A stretch of DNA of 64,000 nucleotides from Rhynchonema sp. JSB1_4. Taxonomy: Eukaryota; Nematoda; Chromadorea; Monhysterida; Xyalidae. The notes beneath the pieces were generated by a model that searched no databases, was not told the DNA's origin, and was given only the letters and a program-made list of their open reading frames with translations. How positions within the stretch are numbered: position 1 is the first letter of the stretch; every line of letters starts with the position of its first letter. A program made the translations under genes and the position numbers. Where the stretch lies: positions 45,475 to 109,474 of the forward strand of contig JASAMV010003812.1 in the NCBI GenBank assembly GCA_030248065.1. Reading direction: 5' to 3'. Of the stretch, positions 1 to 12,897 are shown piece by piece.

Positions 1-1590
1 AATTTTCTGATTGCTGCTCTGTACTCCTGGCCGTTAGCTGCCCGCAGGCAATCTATATGTTCAGGTAATGCAGAATTGGGGTACAAATACAGTGAGATCT
101 TATATTACTACTGCCAAATATCTAGAACTGGTAGAACTGTAGCAACCGCCGACATAAAAAAACAAGGCCCTGCAGAATAACAGTCTGTTTTACGTTTATT
201 TTTGAACTGATAGCACAAAATTGTATAGTTATCCGAAGATTGAATAAAGCAGCGCTAATTTACCGTCCGTTTGCCATATGACTAATTCAGTACGGTAAAT
301 TATATTTGTTGTTGTTTGCTCAGCTTGCTCGCGTGCACACGATTGATATTTCAGAAGCACCAGATCTGACCCTGCAACAAAGCCCACAATCGTAGCTTTG
401 GTACGCATTTTTGCGTATGACGTTACAGGAATAGAGCTGTTGCATTTTTGCAGTACACGAACCACATACTGTAGGTGTATTTTATGTCACAGGTGAGAGT
501 TTTGTCTGATGAATCTGTTACCAGGAGCTTTGGAGGCAGCCTCTCTTGGTCATCTGACCATTGGCTGGATGGCCCAGCCACCACACTGCATGCGAACGCT
601 TTTGATAAGTTTTTGACGTTGTCAATCAACTGCGAACACTTTGCCTGGCTTTGGTTCTCCTGGACATCACCACACCGACAGTGTTTCGCTGCAAGCAGCT
701 TTTCTGCCCGACTTCTACAACATATCAAACAACAACATACTTTCCTACGTCCCTTCAGCGTTCATATGTTGTCCGAAATTGTTGTTTGTGTTTGGCTTTA
801 TGCAACCTGTCTCGTCTCTTCACACTTTGCGATGGGCATTGGCTGACCGAGCTGTGTCCGGTTTTGCATCACATTTATGTTCATCTGATAAATGTGGATT
901 TGTGCTAGATCCGCACGTTAATCCCCCTTTGGTCGCAAGGTGGTCAGTTTATGCTGCGTCAGTTTGTCCACGTTAAAGTTCTGATGATGACCATGTTGTC
1001 AGACGTTGTTTGTTTTCAGCGCATTGGGGTACCTACACTTTTGCTTCACGGTTTTGCGTTCCACATATAATACTTTTGAAACTGTGGATCTATCCAATCT
1101 TCTTTGAGCAGTTTTCGTTGGAGGTTGGTGCACTAACTCGGACCTCAGATCTCACAAACTGACCAGAGTACGTTTTTATTTATAAATTTATGCAATATTT
1201 TTGTCAATGTTTGTTTTGCTTCCGTGAAACCACCTGAGCGCGCCGCTGCTGAGCGTGTCTTTGTGCAAGGTGCGCTAAGTCGACTGACTTTAGTGACGCC
1301 AGGGCTGTTTGTTACAACATAAAATTTGTTTGTTCGAGAAAAGTACACAAAACATCTTGCGCGCCTTAATCGGAAGGTGTCATAAATATTTCCGATCACT
1401 TAATCATTACCATGCTAGAATTAAGTGACTAAGAATCCAGTTTTTCTACATTCAACCGCACGCAAACAACGTTGTAGGTATTATCACTGAATCTCAGATG
1501 TGCTTTGCACAACTTTGGCTCACTAACTACATCGTTATCCAAATCTACAACTACATTCTGCAGATCCCCTACACTCGGCCTGGTAGCTCT
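1..1590. other. No gene recognised; upstream of the LRR gene
   Basis: Short overlapping open frames occur on both strands (for example 475-976), but none shows a recognisable motif or a coherent exon series. The 3' part is presumably upstream region or 5' UTR of the LRR gene that starts near 1591. No promoter element is clear. Confidence 0.5.
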
Positions 1591-4500
1591 ATGATCAAAC
1601 TTGTCACCATGTCACTGCCACAATGGGCCGTACTTGCCATTCAACTGTCGATTGTAATTAACCTGACCATCGCACAATGTCCACCGACAATACGAGTACC
1701 TTGTCGATGTTCGTCGACACGATATGAACCGGTCAATATTGAGTGTGAGGTATGGTTGAAATGGGTTGCTGTCGTTCGGTGGTTGACGGCGACATTTTGA
1801 TTTTTTGAACAGGAAGTGAAACGATGTCGCGTTTGTTATCATGCCCATCGCTGATACATAGAAAGAATTATGCAGCGAAACTATACGCCGAGTGAACAGA
1901 AACCCATACAGTTTTACTTCGTCAGGATGCGACGTCCCTGTCGAATGTGCTTGAATCACTGGGCAATCCAACCACAGTGATCGACAGTTTGACGATCGCC
2001 GACACTCCAATCAGTGATCTGCCTGGTTTGCGAAATTATCGATTTGCTAATTTGATAGATTATCAATAAGTTTCAATTGAATGATGTATGTTTTTCAGAC
2101 AGTCCTGAAATTTACCCATCTTTACAGCCTACGCATTCAGTGGTCTGGCAATCAAACGGCTGAAATTTAGAAACAACGGTTTGACTACCATACATCCAGA
2201 CGCGTTTGACAGTCCGATCACACAGACATTGATGGAATTGGAAATTAGACAGAACCAGTTGGGCGAGGTTCCGCAATCTGGTGAGATTATATCGATTTTA
2301 AATTAGCCGCAATCTGGTGAGATTATATCGATTTTAAATTAGCCAACAGTTATTTTTAATATTTTAATTTATCCATCTGTCAGGTCTGCCCCAACTGCGC
2401 GCACTACGCACCCTGGTGTTGGCCAAGAACGGTCTCCGTAGTGTGCCCCAGTCAGCATTTATGAACTATCACAGTCGGAGGCTATTGAAACGACTGGATT
2501 TGAGTGGAAACAGACTTCAGGTAAACCAATCACGTCACAAAACCTAATGTCTATCTCATCTTCAAGTGATACAGGCAAAAAACGAGAAAAATTAAAATGT
2601 CAAACCCCTGATCTCGTTCCAGGACCTGCCATCAGGCGCGTTTGCAGGCCTGGAGAGCCTGACGGAGCTCAGCCTTGACCAGAATTATCTGGAGCAGATT
2701 CCCGGCCCGGCATTAGCGCAACTAACTGAGCTCGAAGACTTGTCCATGGCCGTTAACCGGATCACATCTGTTTCCACTGGCTCACTACCGTTTGGGAAGC
2801 TGAAGTCACTGAGTTTGGAAGTGAATGACATCAGCTACATTCCCAGACATGCGTTTCAAATGGTATGTGGAGTGGTTTATGAAAGTGAAGATTACCTGTT
2901 TATGCCTGAAAGTGGAAGGCTTGCCTGCTCAAGATGGTGGCTGATCGGTCATGTAGAGATCGGGGGATCTTGTGGCTATTCATGCCTGTTGATGTTTCAC
3001 AGAACCAAAAGGATGTTTCATCCAATCAAAAATGTCTGCTTTCGTCTTGCGAATGAGACAGAGGACACATTGCCCGAGTTTCAGATCCCGAACCTTCTCT
3101 ATCTCTACATTGGCAGCAACCGATTCAGTTCGATCGATCCGCAATTGTTTTTCTACATTCCAAAGTTGAAAGTTCTGGCGATGAGCAACAATGCGAAAGT
3201 TGACAGGATTTCAACGAATGCTTTTCAGGTCGGTATGCAATGAGAGCTAGTTTTCCAAATTGATAGTTTGCTTGGGCACCATCGCTGTAGGGTCTGTCTA
3301 ACTCATCATTAAAAGAGCACGAGACAGTCTGTGTCGACCTTGTGCTGCTGCCCATTTGCATACCGCCCTATCGGTGAGCTGGAGAGCTGGGTTAGTTGGC
3401 CTTGAGATCTTCGCTGAGAACAGGCCGTACTCCTAATGGGCCAGATCGGACGCTACATAAGTGTTGCTTGCCTGCCTTCATAAGTTGAACATGACTCATC
3501 AATTGCGATGCTGTTGTTGTCATAATCGGCGTTTTGACCAGAGGACACTGTAAACTGAAGAAACATAAACGAATCTACTCATTTTGCTGCAGTACGTGCC
3601 CGATCTCGTTCGTCTGGAGATAGCCGAATGTAATGTTTCATCAATCGACACCGATTCGCTGCAGAAGATCAAGAACGCTCAAGTGATTGTGTTGAATGAC
3701 AATCAGATTAAAAAGTGCGTACCTTTTTATTACGAGAATTTCTAGAATTTTTTACAGTTTCTAAAAACGTTTTTCAGAATTTCGCGCACCACATTTGAGG
3801 GTCTCAGCCAGTTGGTGTCACTTGAATTGAGGAACAACCAAATCAGCGAGATTGACGATCGATCATTCAGTGGACTGCCTGCGTTGAAACAATTGGATTT
3901 GGGCAACAATCAACTCGCTTGGTTGAATCCACTGACCTTTTGGAACACTTTTGAGCGCACACAGCCAGCGACGTCGCGGGTGTTGTATTTGTATGGTAAG
4001 TATGGATCATTCAAAATGAAGATATGACAGAGAGTAGTGGGCGGATTTGCATCCCGCACAAGTCACCCAAGCATGTGGAAATGTGGAAAACTACAATTCA
4101 GATCGCGGCATGGATAGTTGCGTCTTCGCCTCAAAAGCAGTGACAATGAAGCTCGGCCCGCTTGAACAGTTATTTTTGAACATGAAATGAGTCAGCTCAT
4201 AAGAAATCAACGCTACAGTTTTTACCGTAGTCTTCCTGCCAAACTGCTTAGGTTTAGCATGATAGACTTTTGCTCGCACAACACCAACAAATACAAAACA
4301 GGCAACCAATGGTCGTGCGACGGTCGACTGTTGTGGTTAGCGAATTGGCTGCGTTCCAATCCGGACATTGTCATTGACGCTCCCGGTCACGAGCCGACCA
4401 CATGCGCAGCACCGGTGCAGGTCAAGGGCATGAAATTGCACGATCAATGGTCGACGCTATTGTCAAGCACACAGAGCTCGGCTGTGGGTAAGTCGCGTGA

Positions 4501-5373
4501 TCAATTCATAGGGTCAATCGTCGAAATTAAAAACCAACTGTTTTCTGTCCCTCTATTCGTAAACACATTGGACTGCATGAGTGAAACGTGACGTTTGCAG
4601 GTTCAAGCACCGAGTCAGAGGACCCAACGGTGCTGTTGGCCGGTCAGTCACCACCAGCCAAAATGTCCGGAGTTGACCTCGTTGCTGTCACTCTCGGTGA
4701 GTAAATTTTACAAAATTAAAGAATATGAAAATATTGAGTCGCACAATACGAGAATCCATCCAAAACTATTCCTGAATTGACAAGCCAGAAAATTCAAACG
4801 TGTGGTCCCACAAAAAGTACGTCTGTCGTAAACGACATGTTTCAGTGATTCAAAACGTGGTTGATCTGCTGGTCTATTTTCAGATGTAAATGTATTGTAA
4901 GAAATACATAGCTCTGTGGTTTAGCGTGGCTTATAGTTTTAAAATCCTGAAAAATCAAAGTTGTTTTTTATGAATTCTCTATGAACATTTTGTGACCAAT
5001 ACATAAGTGATTTGCAGGCATAATTCTCGGCATCTTCTGTCTGTCGTTGATCCTGTTGATGATCGTCCGATATTTTGTGTCGAAATCGCGCCGCGACCAA
5101 AAACACGATGACGAGCGGCGGCTGGCGGCTGCGAGTTCAATCAGCGGCCTCTACCAGGCGCCATCCAGTAGCTACGCCATGTCTGGGACCACAGGCGCCT
5201 ATCCAGGCACCCCCGAGCCTATATACGGAATGGGTGCACATCAGTCTTCGGCCTCTGCCGCCTACGCCACCAGGGCCCAGATGCAACAACAGCAGCAAGC
5301 CGCGCAGGGCCCCGGGGGTCAGCGGGCGCAACAGGGCTACTTTCTTAACCGACCCTGGTATTGGTGGTTTTGA
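1591..5373 (+). CDS. Leucine-rich-repeat single-pass membrane protein (11 exons, about 636 aa)
   Basis: Exons: 1591-1749, 1926-2025, 2128-2280, 2384-2520, 2623-2862, 3085-3228, 3593-3714, 3778-3995, 4302-4487, 4601-4696, 5018-5373; all junctions are GT-AG and phase-compatible. The start at 1591 precedes a hydrophobic signal peptide; ATG 1609 is an alternative. Next comes a cysteine-rich LRR N-cap (CPPTIRVPCRC), a run of LRRs with LxxLxLxxN cores (LVSLELRNNQISEI is clearest), and an LRR C-cap (WSCDGRLLWLANWLR). One transmembrane helix (IILGIFCLSLILLMIVRYFV) follows, then a basic stop-transfer and a Gln/Ala/Tyr-rich cytoplasmic tail ending RPWYWWF. Known for the family: extracellular-LRR proteins act in adhesion and in organising apical matrix or cuticle. 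The specific role here is unknown. Domain assignment is secure; orthology is not. Confidence 0.88.
2271..2342 (+). repeat. Exact 36-bp tandem duplication covering a splice donor
   Basis: Positions 2271-2306 are repeated exactly at 2307-2342. The unit holds the last 10 bases of LRR exon 3, its donor (CTG|GTGAG) and 26 intronic bases. Use of the second donor would insert 36 bases with an in-frame TAG, so only the first donor keeps the protein open. Confidence 0.95.
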
Positions 5374-5970
5374 TCGAAGGGTGGAACTGTTTGGCCGACC
5401 CGTTTTTGGCTCTCATGTGCTGAGTTTGATAAATTGCTATGATTTGTGACCGTGCACAGTTTATAAGCTTCGTTCGATTCTCATTTTGTTGTTATGGTGT
5501 CTTGTGTTATGGAACTGCTGTGTGTGTATCTAGCTCACTGTTGTACAGCTGCACCTACCTTCTTTTTTATTGTTGCTGCGTTTGAAAATGTATGTGCTCT
5601 TTGCTTTCATGTGTTGTCCGGTAGCACCAATGACAGTCTCTTCTCTCAAGCTGAAGCTCCGATAACTCGTCGTTGTATCCGCGTTTTTATCTTTCGTCAA
5701 GTGGAATACGAAATTGGATAAAACTAAATTATCTCTTTTATCAAAAAACTAGCAGGTGTGCAAGGTACTAAAACCGGGTCACATCATGATATTCTTTGAA
5801 ACAATCACCGAGCAACGAAGAAAGCAAGAATGGCGTATTGCATGCTGTTGAACAGCCAAACATCAACATTGAAGTCACGTAACCAAAAATGATTCATTCT
5901 GTAGTACATAATAATGCAGTAGGTCTGAACTTTCGTGCACTGATTGAGATTCAACAATCAAAGAACACAT
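5374..5970. other. Intergenic between convergent LRR and UGT genes
   Basis: Holds the 3' ends of the two convergent genes. A small frame at 5494-5721 has no support. The only structure seen is a decayed fragment resembling the UGT terminal exon (separate entry). Confidence 0.6.
5818..5880 (-). pseudogene. Relict of a third UGT terminal exon
   Basis: About 60 bases resemble the 3' coding end of both downstream UGT genes (compare 5993-6055 and 9381-9443), including the shared block GAACAGCCAAACATCAAC on the + strand. Substitutions are frequent and no usable open frame is kept. It lies just beyond the intact last exon of the first UGT, as expected for the remnant of an older tandem copy or an aborted duplication. 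Confidence 0.6.
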
Positions 5971-8897
5971 TCACTTATCGCCAGATAGAAAAAAGGCAGC
6001 GATGGCGCATTGCATACCGATGAACAGCCAAACATCAACGTTGAAGTATATGATGGAAGGCACATTGTCGGATTTTGGTCTGAGTGCATTGATGTTGTGT
6101 CGATGTCGTTTCACATAGTCCAACCACCAGACAGTGACTGGCCAACCATTGCGTGCGGCACCCAGCCATTCACGGACGTCACGCAGCATACCACGCAACT
6201 TGACACTGCGCGCGTGCATGCTGCAAATGAGTTGGGCTATCGATAGGTGCTGTGAAGGCATTCGACTGTGTTCCTTTATTGAGGAACATTGGTTTGTCGT
6301 GCCGTACCTATCATCTTTCAGTATTGATTGTACGCTTTCCGCCAGACTATCCGTGTTAAGCGTCGCCTTGTCACTCGACCGGCACACACCCATGTTCTCG
6401 AGCAGTGCCACATTTGATGGGTGGTCGAAACCGAGAGCAATGCCTGGGATGAGCACAACGATTGGGTTTTTGAAAAAAAAACGGCGTGCAATGCACAAAA
6501 CAATCCAACCGAGCATTGGTACGCCAAAATACATCGCCTCCAAATATGTGGTCAATCCTCCATGCGTGATTAGCAATCGTGTCTTGGGATGGTCTATAAA
6601 TTTCGATTTTTTCATTTTCCTGAAATTTCTGTTTCAGAAATTTCTCGATTCAACACTTACTCAGGACGCCAAGTTGGTCGTACCACGGTGTCACGAAGAA
6701 GTTCGATGGCCACGGACCACCGACACTCGTGCAATTCTCATCTGTTGTGCGCCAAATGACGCGATAATCGGTGAATTTGGCTAATGTTTCATTCAAAGGT
6801 ACGGCCAACCACTCTGGCATCGTTACCAATGTGCCAACCGTGGTCATGGAAAAAATGATTGTGCCTTTCGACATTGGATCATCGACAAACTTTCGCAGCT
6901 CCTGAGACAATTACATAATGTTTGACCCATTTTGCGCATAAAATCAGCACGATCACAAGGCTGCCTGACCCCTTTCAGTTCGTGCCCAGTGAAATCTGTT
7001 GGTTCGAGGTGTTGCTGATTGAGTGCCGTTGGCTTGGGAAACTCGACCAGTCGGTTCTGTTTGTAGAGACTGCAAATTCCAGTTGTGTTGTTTATTTCAG
7101 CTGTCGGTGCTTTGATTAAGGACTATAGCAAAACGTTGAGGTCATTACCTGAACACGCTGTTTAGCGCAACATCTGTCCAGCCAACCTGCAGCAACGCAC
7201 CGAAATTGTGCCATTGTAAGCCCTGCAAGAATGTTTTGATTCGTGCTGCGTAGTTGTGGGAAATGGCAATGCACCTGTCCATTCACTACATGGAATTGTA
7301 CTAGGGAGGTTAGTGGCTAATTGGGGACCACAATGGCGTTCAGAAATAAAGAGAAAGAATGTTACTATATAGAGTGTAGACTGTGTACACGTGCGGTTTG
7401 TGCTTTGAGGGCACATGCAGCGCATATGACGCGTGGTGAGGGCAGCGGTTTCGAGCCGAGACTGCGGCTGCCGGGTCTCATCAGTTATATTGACAGCCAG
7501 GGACTAGCTCCGACCTCCAACTAAAACCTGATACAGTTTCAGAGTCACGGAGTCAAACTAAATAGTTTGGGTGAAACCTCACGCGGCCACAACTGCGAAC
7601 AGCGTACTGAACCTGTGCCAGGGCTGCCGTGTACCTGACACCATACTGTAGGTGGTGCGTAAACGTTCCCAATGTTAAAGGCAAAGAACGAGAAAATGGA
7701 CTACAGCAACACACCAAGTTGTTCGGCATCATTTGATCAAAAGTGTTCTCCAATCGGTCGTAGAAACTCATGCGATCAGTGCGTGAGCGAATGATCGACT
7801 TTGATGTGCTGAATGGCATGGGTACGGCTGAATGGAGTTCGGACAGGTAGATCTGGAATGTTCAGCTGCTGGGCTTCTTTAAAGAGGGACAATATATATA
7901 AAAAAAAATAAAAAAAAAAAAAAAAAAATATGGGCAACTTTGTTTGAACGATATTATGTGATCACTCATCTATATAGCACAGTATAAGCAAAGGCCACAA
8001 ACATGCGATATCCGGTTGCCCGGTTTAAAGAGGCATATGGGCAACTTTGTTTGTAAGAAGAGCAAAGAATATGCTCACCGGTCCAATCGGTGAGAAGGCG
8101 ACATAAGGGATTTGGAACTGATTGACGATCGGCCAATTGCATGTGGTCAGGAAGATGTCGATTACAGCGAGATCGTAGTTGGCTGATCGGATACGATCGA
8201 TTAAATCTGGCTGGAACAGAACAACATTGTATAAATTAGAGCAGTTGACGTCAGCATAAAAAAGGAATTATTGCATAGTAATCGAACTCACAACTATAGC
8301 CCCAACTAATTTCTTGGTCAGCTTACTTCTTATATCACAACTACGTTTGTAATCGGCCGTTAACCTGATCGTTGACAGCATGACACGGTTTCATAGCTTG
8401 CCACCATCCACCAAACATCATCTTCATGCCGTACCACCAACACCAGGTCAGACTGTCCTGTGACCAGAGCACATCATTCACCCATTGCATACGATCGAAA
8501 CTGACGTTGGTTACGTCCAACAGATGCGTTCCTGATTTGAACGAAAGTTAGCTTATGCAAAGCCACCTTAGTTATGAGAATGAATGAAAACAAGCAACCT
8601 TTCGGCACAGGCACTTTCGTGACCCGTTCGGTTGCAGCAAACCTTAAAATGGTCACGTTGACGTTGGGCACATGTTTCAATAGCATATCAGCCATCAGGT
8701 ACATGTCCTAATTTTTTATAAAAATTACCGTATTTGTAATCAGATTGAACTTCGCAATGAGATGTTTGAACGCAGCTAACCTTGACATGAGTTGCAGCCA
8801 AGTGATGGGGAATGAGAAGATACTTTGGTCCCACTTCGATAGTCAGACACCGGGTGACACACTGCAGAGTACACGTTAGTGCCAAGACAACCCGCAT
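5971..8897 (-). CDS. UDP-glucuronosyltransferase, copy 1 (11 exons, 515 aa)
   Basis: Exons in transcript order: 8781-8897, 8599-8707, 8365-8531, 8079-8210, 7715-7852, 7149-7222, 6970-7069, 6661-6901, 6510-6593, 6308-6443, 5971-6220; lengths sum to 516 codons including stop. UGTs transfer glucuronic acid or another sugar from a UDP-sugar to lipophilic acceptors in the ER lumen. Visible here: a hydrophobic N-terminus, the N-domain motif THVKDM with the His expected to be catalytic, NYDLAVID, the GTIIFSMTT segment, and the donor-binding signature LLITHGGLTTYLEAMYFGVP followed by GFDHPSN. A C-terminal hydrophobic segment (VDVWLFIGMQCAIAAFFL) is followed by a very short tail, SGDK. Lengths and phases match copy 2 exon by exon. 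The A-rich stretch near 7899-7930 and the repeated GGGCAACTTTGTTTG (7932, 8039) are intronic. Substrate cannot be inferred. Confidence 0.88.
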
Positions 8898-9358
8898 TTT
8901 TAAACTACGTTTAAAATCAATTTTGATCTATATAAAAAAGTTTGTACAACAGCTGAGGGAAGAATAAATGTGGATAAAAAATCGAGACCGGAATCGTTTG
9001 TACCTGAAAGGAGAAGATTATTCAGAGAGTGCACACACGCTGTCGAAGCAACAGGCAGGCAACTTACTCCCAAGGCCAGGTCCTTGAAACAAAGGCTGAA
9101 ACTTTGATCAAATAAACAGAACCGCATGTTCTGTGTGCGATTGCAGCTGCAGCAACGCACGGTGGACACAAAAACAAAGGAATACGATCGTTATGTATAC
9201 TTTTTATACTGTGCATCGTTAAACGAAAGCGAATAAAAACTTCATCCGTATGTTCGTAGCAGATAGTACATGCATCGTAGGTCTGAACTCAAACTTTCGA
9301 ACCCTGACCAATCAATGATCGATTAGTTTGCTAAGGATTCAACAATCAAATAACACAT

Positions 9359-12280
9359 TCACTTATCGCCCGATAGAAAAAAGGCAGCGATGGCGCATTG
9401 CATGCCAATGAACAGCCAAACATCAACGTTGAAGTATATGATGGAAGGCACATTGTCGGATTTTGGTCTGAGTGCATTGATGTTGTGTCGATGTCGTCTC
9501 ACATAGTCCAACCACCAGACAGTGACCGGCCAACCATTGCGTGCGGCACCCAGCCATTCACGTACGTCACGCAGCATACCACGCAACTTGACACTGCGCG
9601 CGTGCATGCTGCAAAACGGGATAAATGCTAATTTGTCTTCATGACTTAAACTGAGACAAATATGTATCAGTTGCTGACGTTCTGAGGTTTAGATAGACAA
9701 AGTTCTGAGGACTCTGGTGGCATTGTCATCAGACTACACGTTCGGCGATCGCATAGATTTAACAAATGCATTCGATGTGAATCCGCTCCCAACTGACCTC
9801 GTGAAGCTAAAGGTCAAGCCTACCTTTCATCCGTTAGTACCTTGCGAACTTTCTTTATCAGATCGGTTGAGTGCAGCGTTCCCTTGTTGGCTCCAATGCA
9901 GACTCCCAGACGTTCGAGACGTGCCACATTGGCGCCATGGTCAAATCCCAACGGTATACCTGGGTACGTTAATAGCATCAGCGTTGGAGAAGATGTCTAC
10001 GTTGTGGTTGAACTTCACAAACTCATAAGAACAGACCTAACATCGGTACCCCAAAGTACATCGCCTCGAAATAACTGGTCAGACCGCCATGGGTAATGAG
10101 AAGTCGCGTTTTGGGGTGAGCTGCAAAGATGAAGTCCTGGTCTGAAGTCCAAGTCACCGAACTATGTACGAACACGTCAAAACGAATTCAGCATCCTCAA
10201 CTTCAACTAACAAAGCACTCCAATCTGGTCAAACCAGGACGTCACGTGAAAATGTTTGCCCGACAAAGTTACATTCTCGTCTTTGTGGATTTTGCGCCAG
10301 ATGATACGATAGTCAGTGAACTGCGACAATGTTTCATTCAGTGGTCGAGCAATGTGATCCGGTATTCGCTTGACAGCTCCAGTCGTTGTCATGGAAAAGA
10401 TGATCGTACCCTTTGAGGTCGGATCATCCACAAACATGCGAAGGTCCTGGAATCGTTTAGGCATGTGTATTGTGTACGAAACAACATAACGACGAGCTTA
10501 AAGTAAAGTGGAGGTTACCCCTGTGAGTTCATGCCCATCCATATTGTGCGGTTCATGTTGTTGTTGCGTGAGCGCAGTGGGTTTCGGGAACTCGACCAGC
10601 GTGTTCAATTTGTAGAAACTTGAAGTTGTGGGTTACAAAAGTTAAAGGCACCTGATGGATGAGCAGAAAAACAATTGGGAACCTGAAAATATGCGATTGT
10701 GTCAGATTGGTCCAGCCAATTCGCAGCATTATACCGAGATGATGAAATCGCCAAGCCTGCAATCGAGAAACTGACCGCTTTGGCAGAAATTCACTGGTAG
10801 AAAGAAGATTCGTGGTATGTACATATGTACATAAGGGTCTATTTATACTTCTGACTTCCGGGAAGTAGAAGTCAAAATCCGGAGAAGTCACTACCACGCA
10901 GAAGTGCCCGGCAAGGCAGGATGCTTAGCGTCCTGTCCCCCCTCCCTTCCCGCCGCCTCCTTTTTTCTCTTTTCTGTTCTGGGGGCGGGAAGGGGACCAA
11001 GATTCGTAGTATAAACCGACCTTTACTGTACGTAGAGTTCTGTGACAAAATGAGTTAGAAATGGATCGTCCATTTCGCATGACTCCACTCACTAAATTAT
11101 AAAGAATGACTTGGTAGAGCATGGCTCTGACGCGTTCGCCGAAACTCATTCGATCGCTGTGTCCCGAGTTGAGCGGAGCCGTGGTGGAGAATGGGTGGGG
11201 AACTGATGAATACCGCTCGAGCATGTACACCTGAGAACTGGTGTTGTTTCACATACAGGCACATGTTTAACGGGACAGTCGAGCAGCCCTTCTAACCGGC
11301 ACGACCGGTTGAAATCCGATGTAGGGCACTTGCAGATGATTCATAATGGCGTAGTTGCACGACGAAGCGAACGCGTCGATTATCGCCAGATCGTAGTTGG
11401 CCGCCTTCAGGCGTTCGACCAAAGCCGGCTACAAAAAAACGAACAAATTCAAGCGTCGCTGTATGATATGATAAAAATCGTTCAGCCAGTCTACCAACAT
11501 TGTTAGCGATGACGCGACATGGTTCCATGCCGAGAAAGTACGCGCTCAGCAACATAACAGCGCCGTCCCAGACGGATTTATGCTTCGACCACATGTGTTT
11601 GTCGACGACCGGCATTGTCCAATCAGCATCCATGTTCGTGAAATCGATCACGTGCGCACCTGCAGCAATCGATTATTGATTGACTTTGATTCTCAATCGT
11701 TTTAATTGAACGGTCGTGAATGGCGAGTGAGGCTTGAGAACATATTAACGCTTCTCGTTCTTGTCTGGCGATCGCCCTCACGTGATCGATGTGATTTCGG
11801 GCACAGTGGTGTGTCGCTCAACAATCAACGGCACTTGTTGCTCCACACACATGTAGTATGTTGCAAGTGAATGTTCTTCTAGAAACCTTTTGGCGTTGGT
11901 ATTTCCATTGTTTTCTTCACCGGAGCGTACTTCAATATGGTCACGTTTGCGCCGGCATACTTCAGCAGCATTTCGGCCATTCGATACATGTCCTGACAAC
12001 ATGACCAATGTTCTAAATCTGTCCAGATGTGCAACCCCATTGTTGTTTAACTTGAACTGGTTGACAACAGTTTCAAAGTCGGTCGGTGCTCCATATCATG
12101 AGCAAAGTAGAATAACCCCATTTTGACGTTGGGGTGTATGTGTATTACCTTGACATGCGAGGGTCCAATCGAGTGCGGCATGAGCAGGTAGTTGCCATTA
12201 CCTTCGGTTGTGACTTGTTGCACAAACCACAGCAGCACAAAAACGCAGACGAACATTGATGATTTGCTGAACACCATCAA
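9359..12280 (-). CDS. UDP-glucuronosyltransferase, copy 2 (11 exons, 515 aa)
   Basis: Exons in transcript order: 12149-12280, 11887-11992, 11499-11659, 11297-11428, 11093-11230, 10683-10756, 10519-10618, 10212-10446, 10037-10120, 9824-9959, 9359-9608. Total coding length equals copy 1, and intron positions and phases are the same throughout, so the pair is a tandem duplication. A signal peptide (VFVLLWFVQQVTTEG) is followed by PSHVKDM, NYDLAIID and the donor signature LLITHGGLTSYFEAMYFGVP, then GFDHGANVARLERLG. The first ten exons have diverged considerably from copy 1. The last exon differs at only a handful of bases and one residue (R instead of K in the YVRRHR/YVKRHR stretch), suggesting recent gene conversion. 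A neighbouring GST gene supports a xenobiotic-metabolism context. Confidence 0.88.
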
Positions 12281-12568
12281 GAATACTGCAATTCTTGTTG
12301 AATTAGGGATTCAATTCAATTAAAATCGCAGATGCACAATCGTCCACAAATATGCATTCATTTTCCTTTTCACGCCTACTTTTTGTGGAATAGAATGTAG
12401 GTAAACATTTTGTTGGCAAAACGAGGCGTCATTTCTTCACGTACACATGAGTGAACGTCTGTCTACTTGTACACCAAAGGGAACCTCTGATTGGAATGCA
12501 CTTTTCTTTGCCAATTAATGTTTCTGTCTTGCGCGTTAATTAGCGGCCCAGATGAGCGCACACTGCGA

Positions 12569-12570
<2 letters not shown>

Positions 12571-12644
<74 letters not shown>

Positions 12645-12647
12645 TGT

Positions 12648-12689
<42 letters not shown>
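12571..12689. repeat. (GT)n microsatellite joined to a run of about 42 G
   Basis: About 72 bases of alternating GT (12571-12643) run into an uninterrupted G tract (about 12648-12689). It lies in the UGT/GST intergenic region. Long open frames read through it on both strands are composition artefacts. The run length may be affected by sequencing or assembly error. Confidence 0.95.
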
Positions 12690-12690
<1 letters not shown>

Positions 12691-12796
12691 GTGGTGGTGG
12701 GGGTGGAGTGTGCTGGGTCTGGGTGATGTAATACCAAACACGCAACCATATTCACACGCTGCGCATGATGTTATGACGGCGACACTTGCAGTTTCG

Positions 12797-12897
12797 TTGT
12801 GCTACGATGTACTGAGTGCAGTAATGTTGGTCTGTTTCGCCCTGCTTTCGCAGGCAGACCGAGGCGCCAGGGCTCGTCAGTGCGAACGCCTCTGGCA
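12797..12897 (+). repeat. Dispersed repeat, copy 1
   Basis: About 100 bases matching 37937-38037 in the same orientation: both contain a TGTACTGAGT-like start, GTAATGTTGGTC, GTTTCGCCC, GCAGRCAGACCGAGG and CCAGGGCTCGTCAGTG. Shorter related pieces occur near 44770 and 45813. The family is unidentified; coding capacity is not evident. Confidence 0.7.

Noticed and set aside
7425..7515. Possible tRNA or coding exon in a UGT copy 1 intron
   Set aside because: GGTTTCGAGCC resembles a B box only weakly, and the 11-exon model is already complete and phase-consistent without it.
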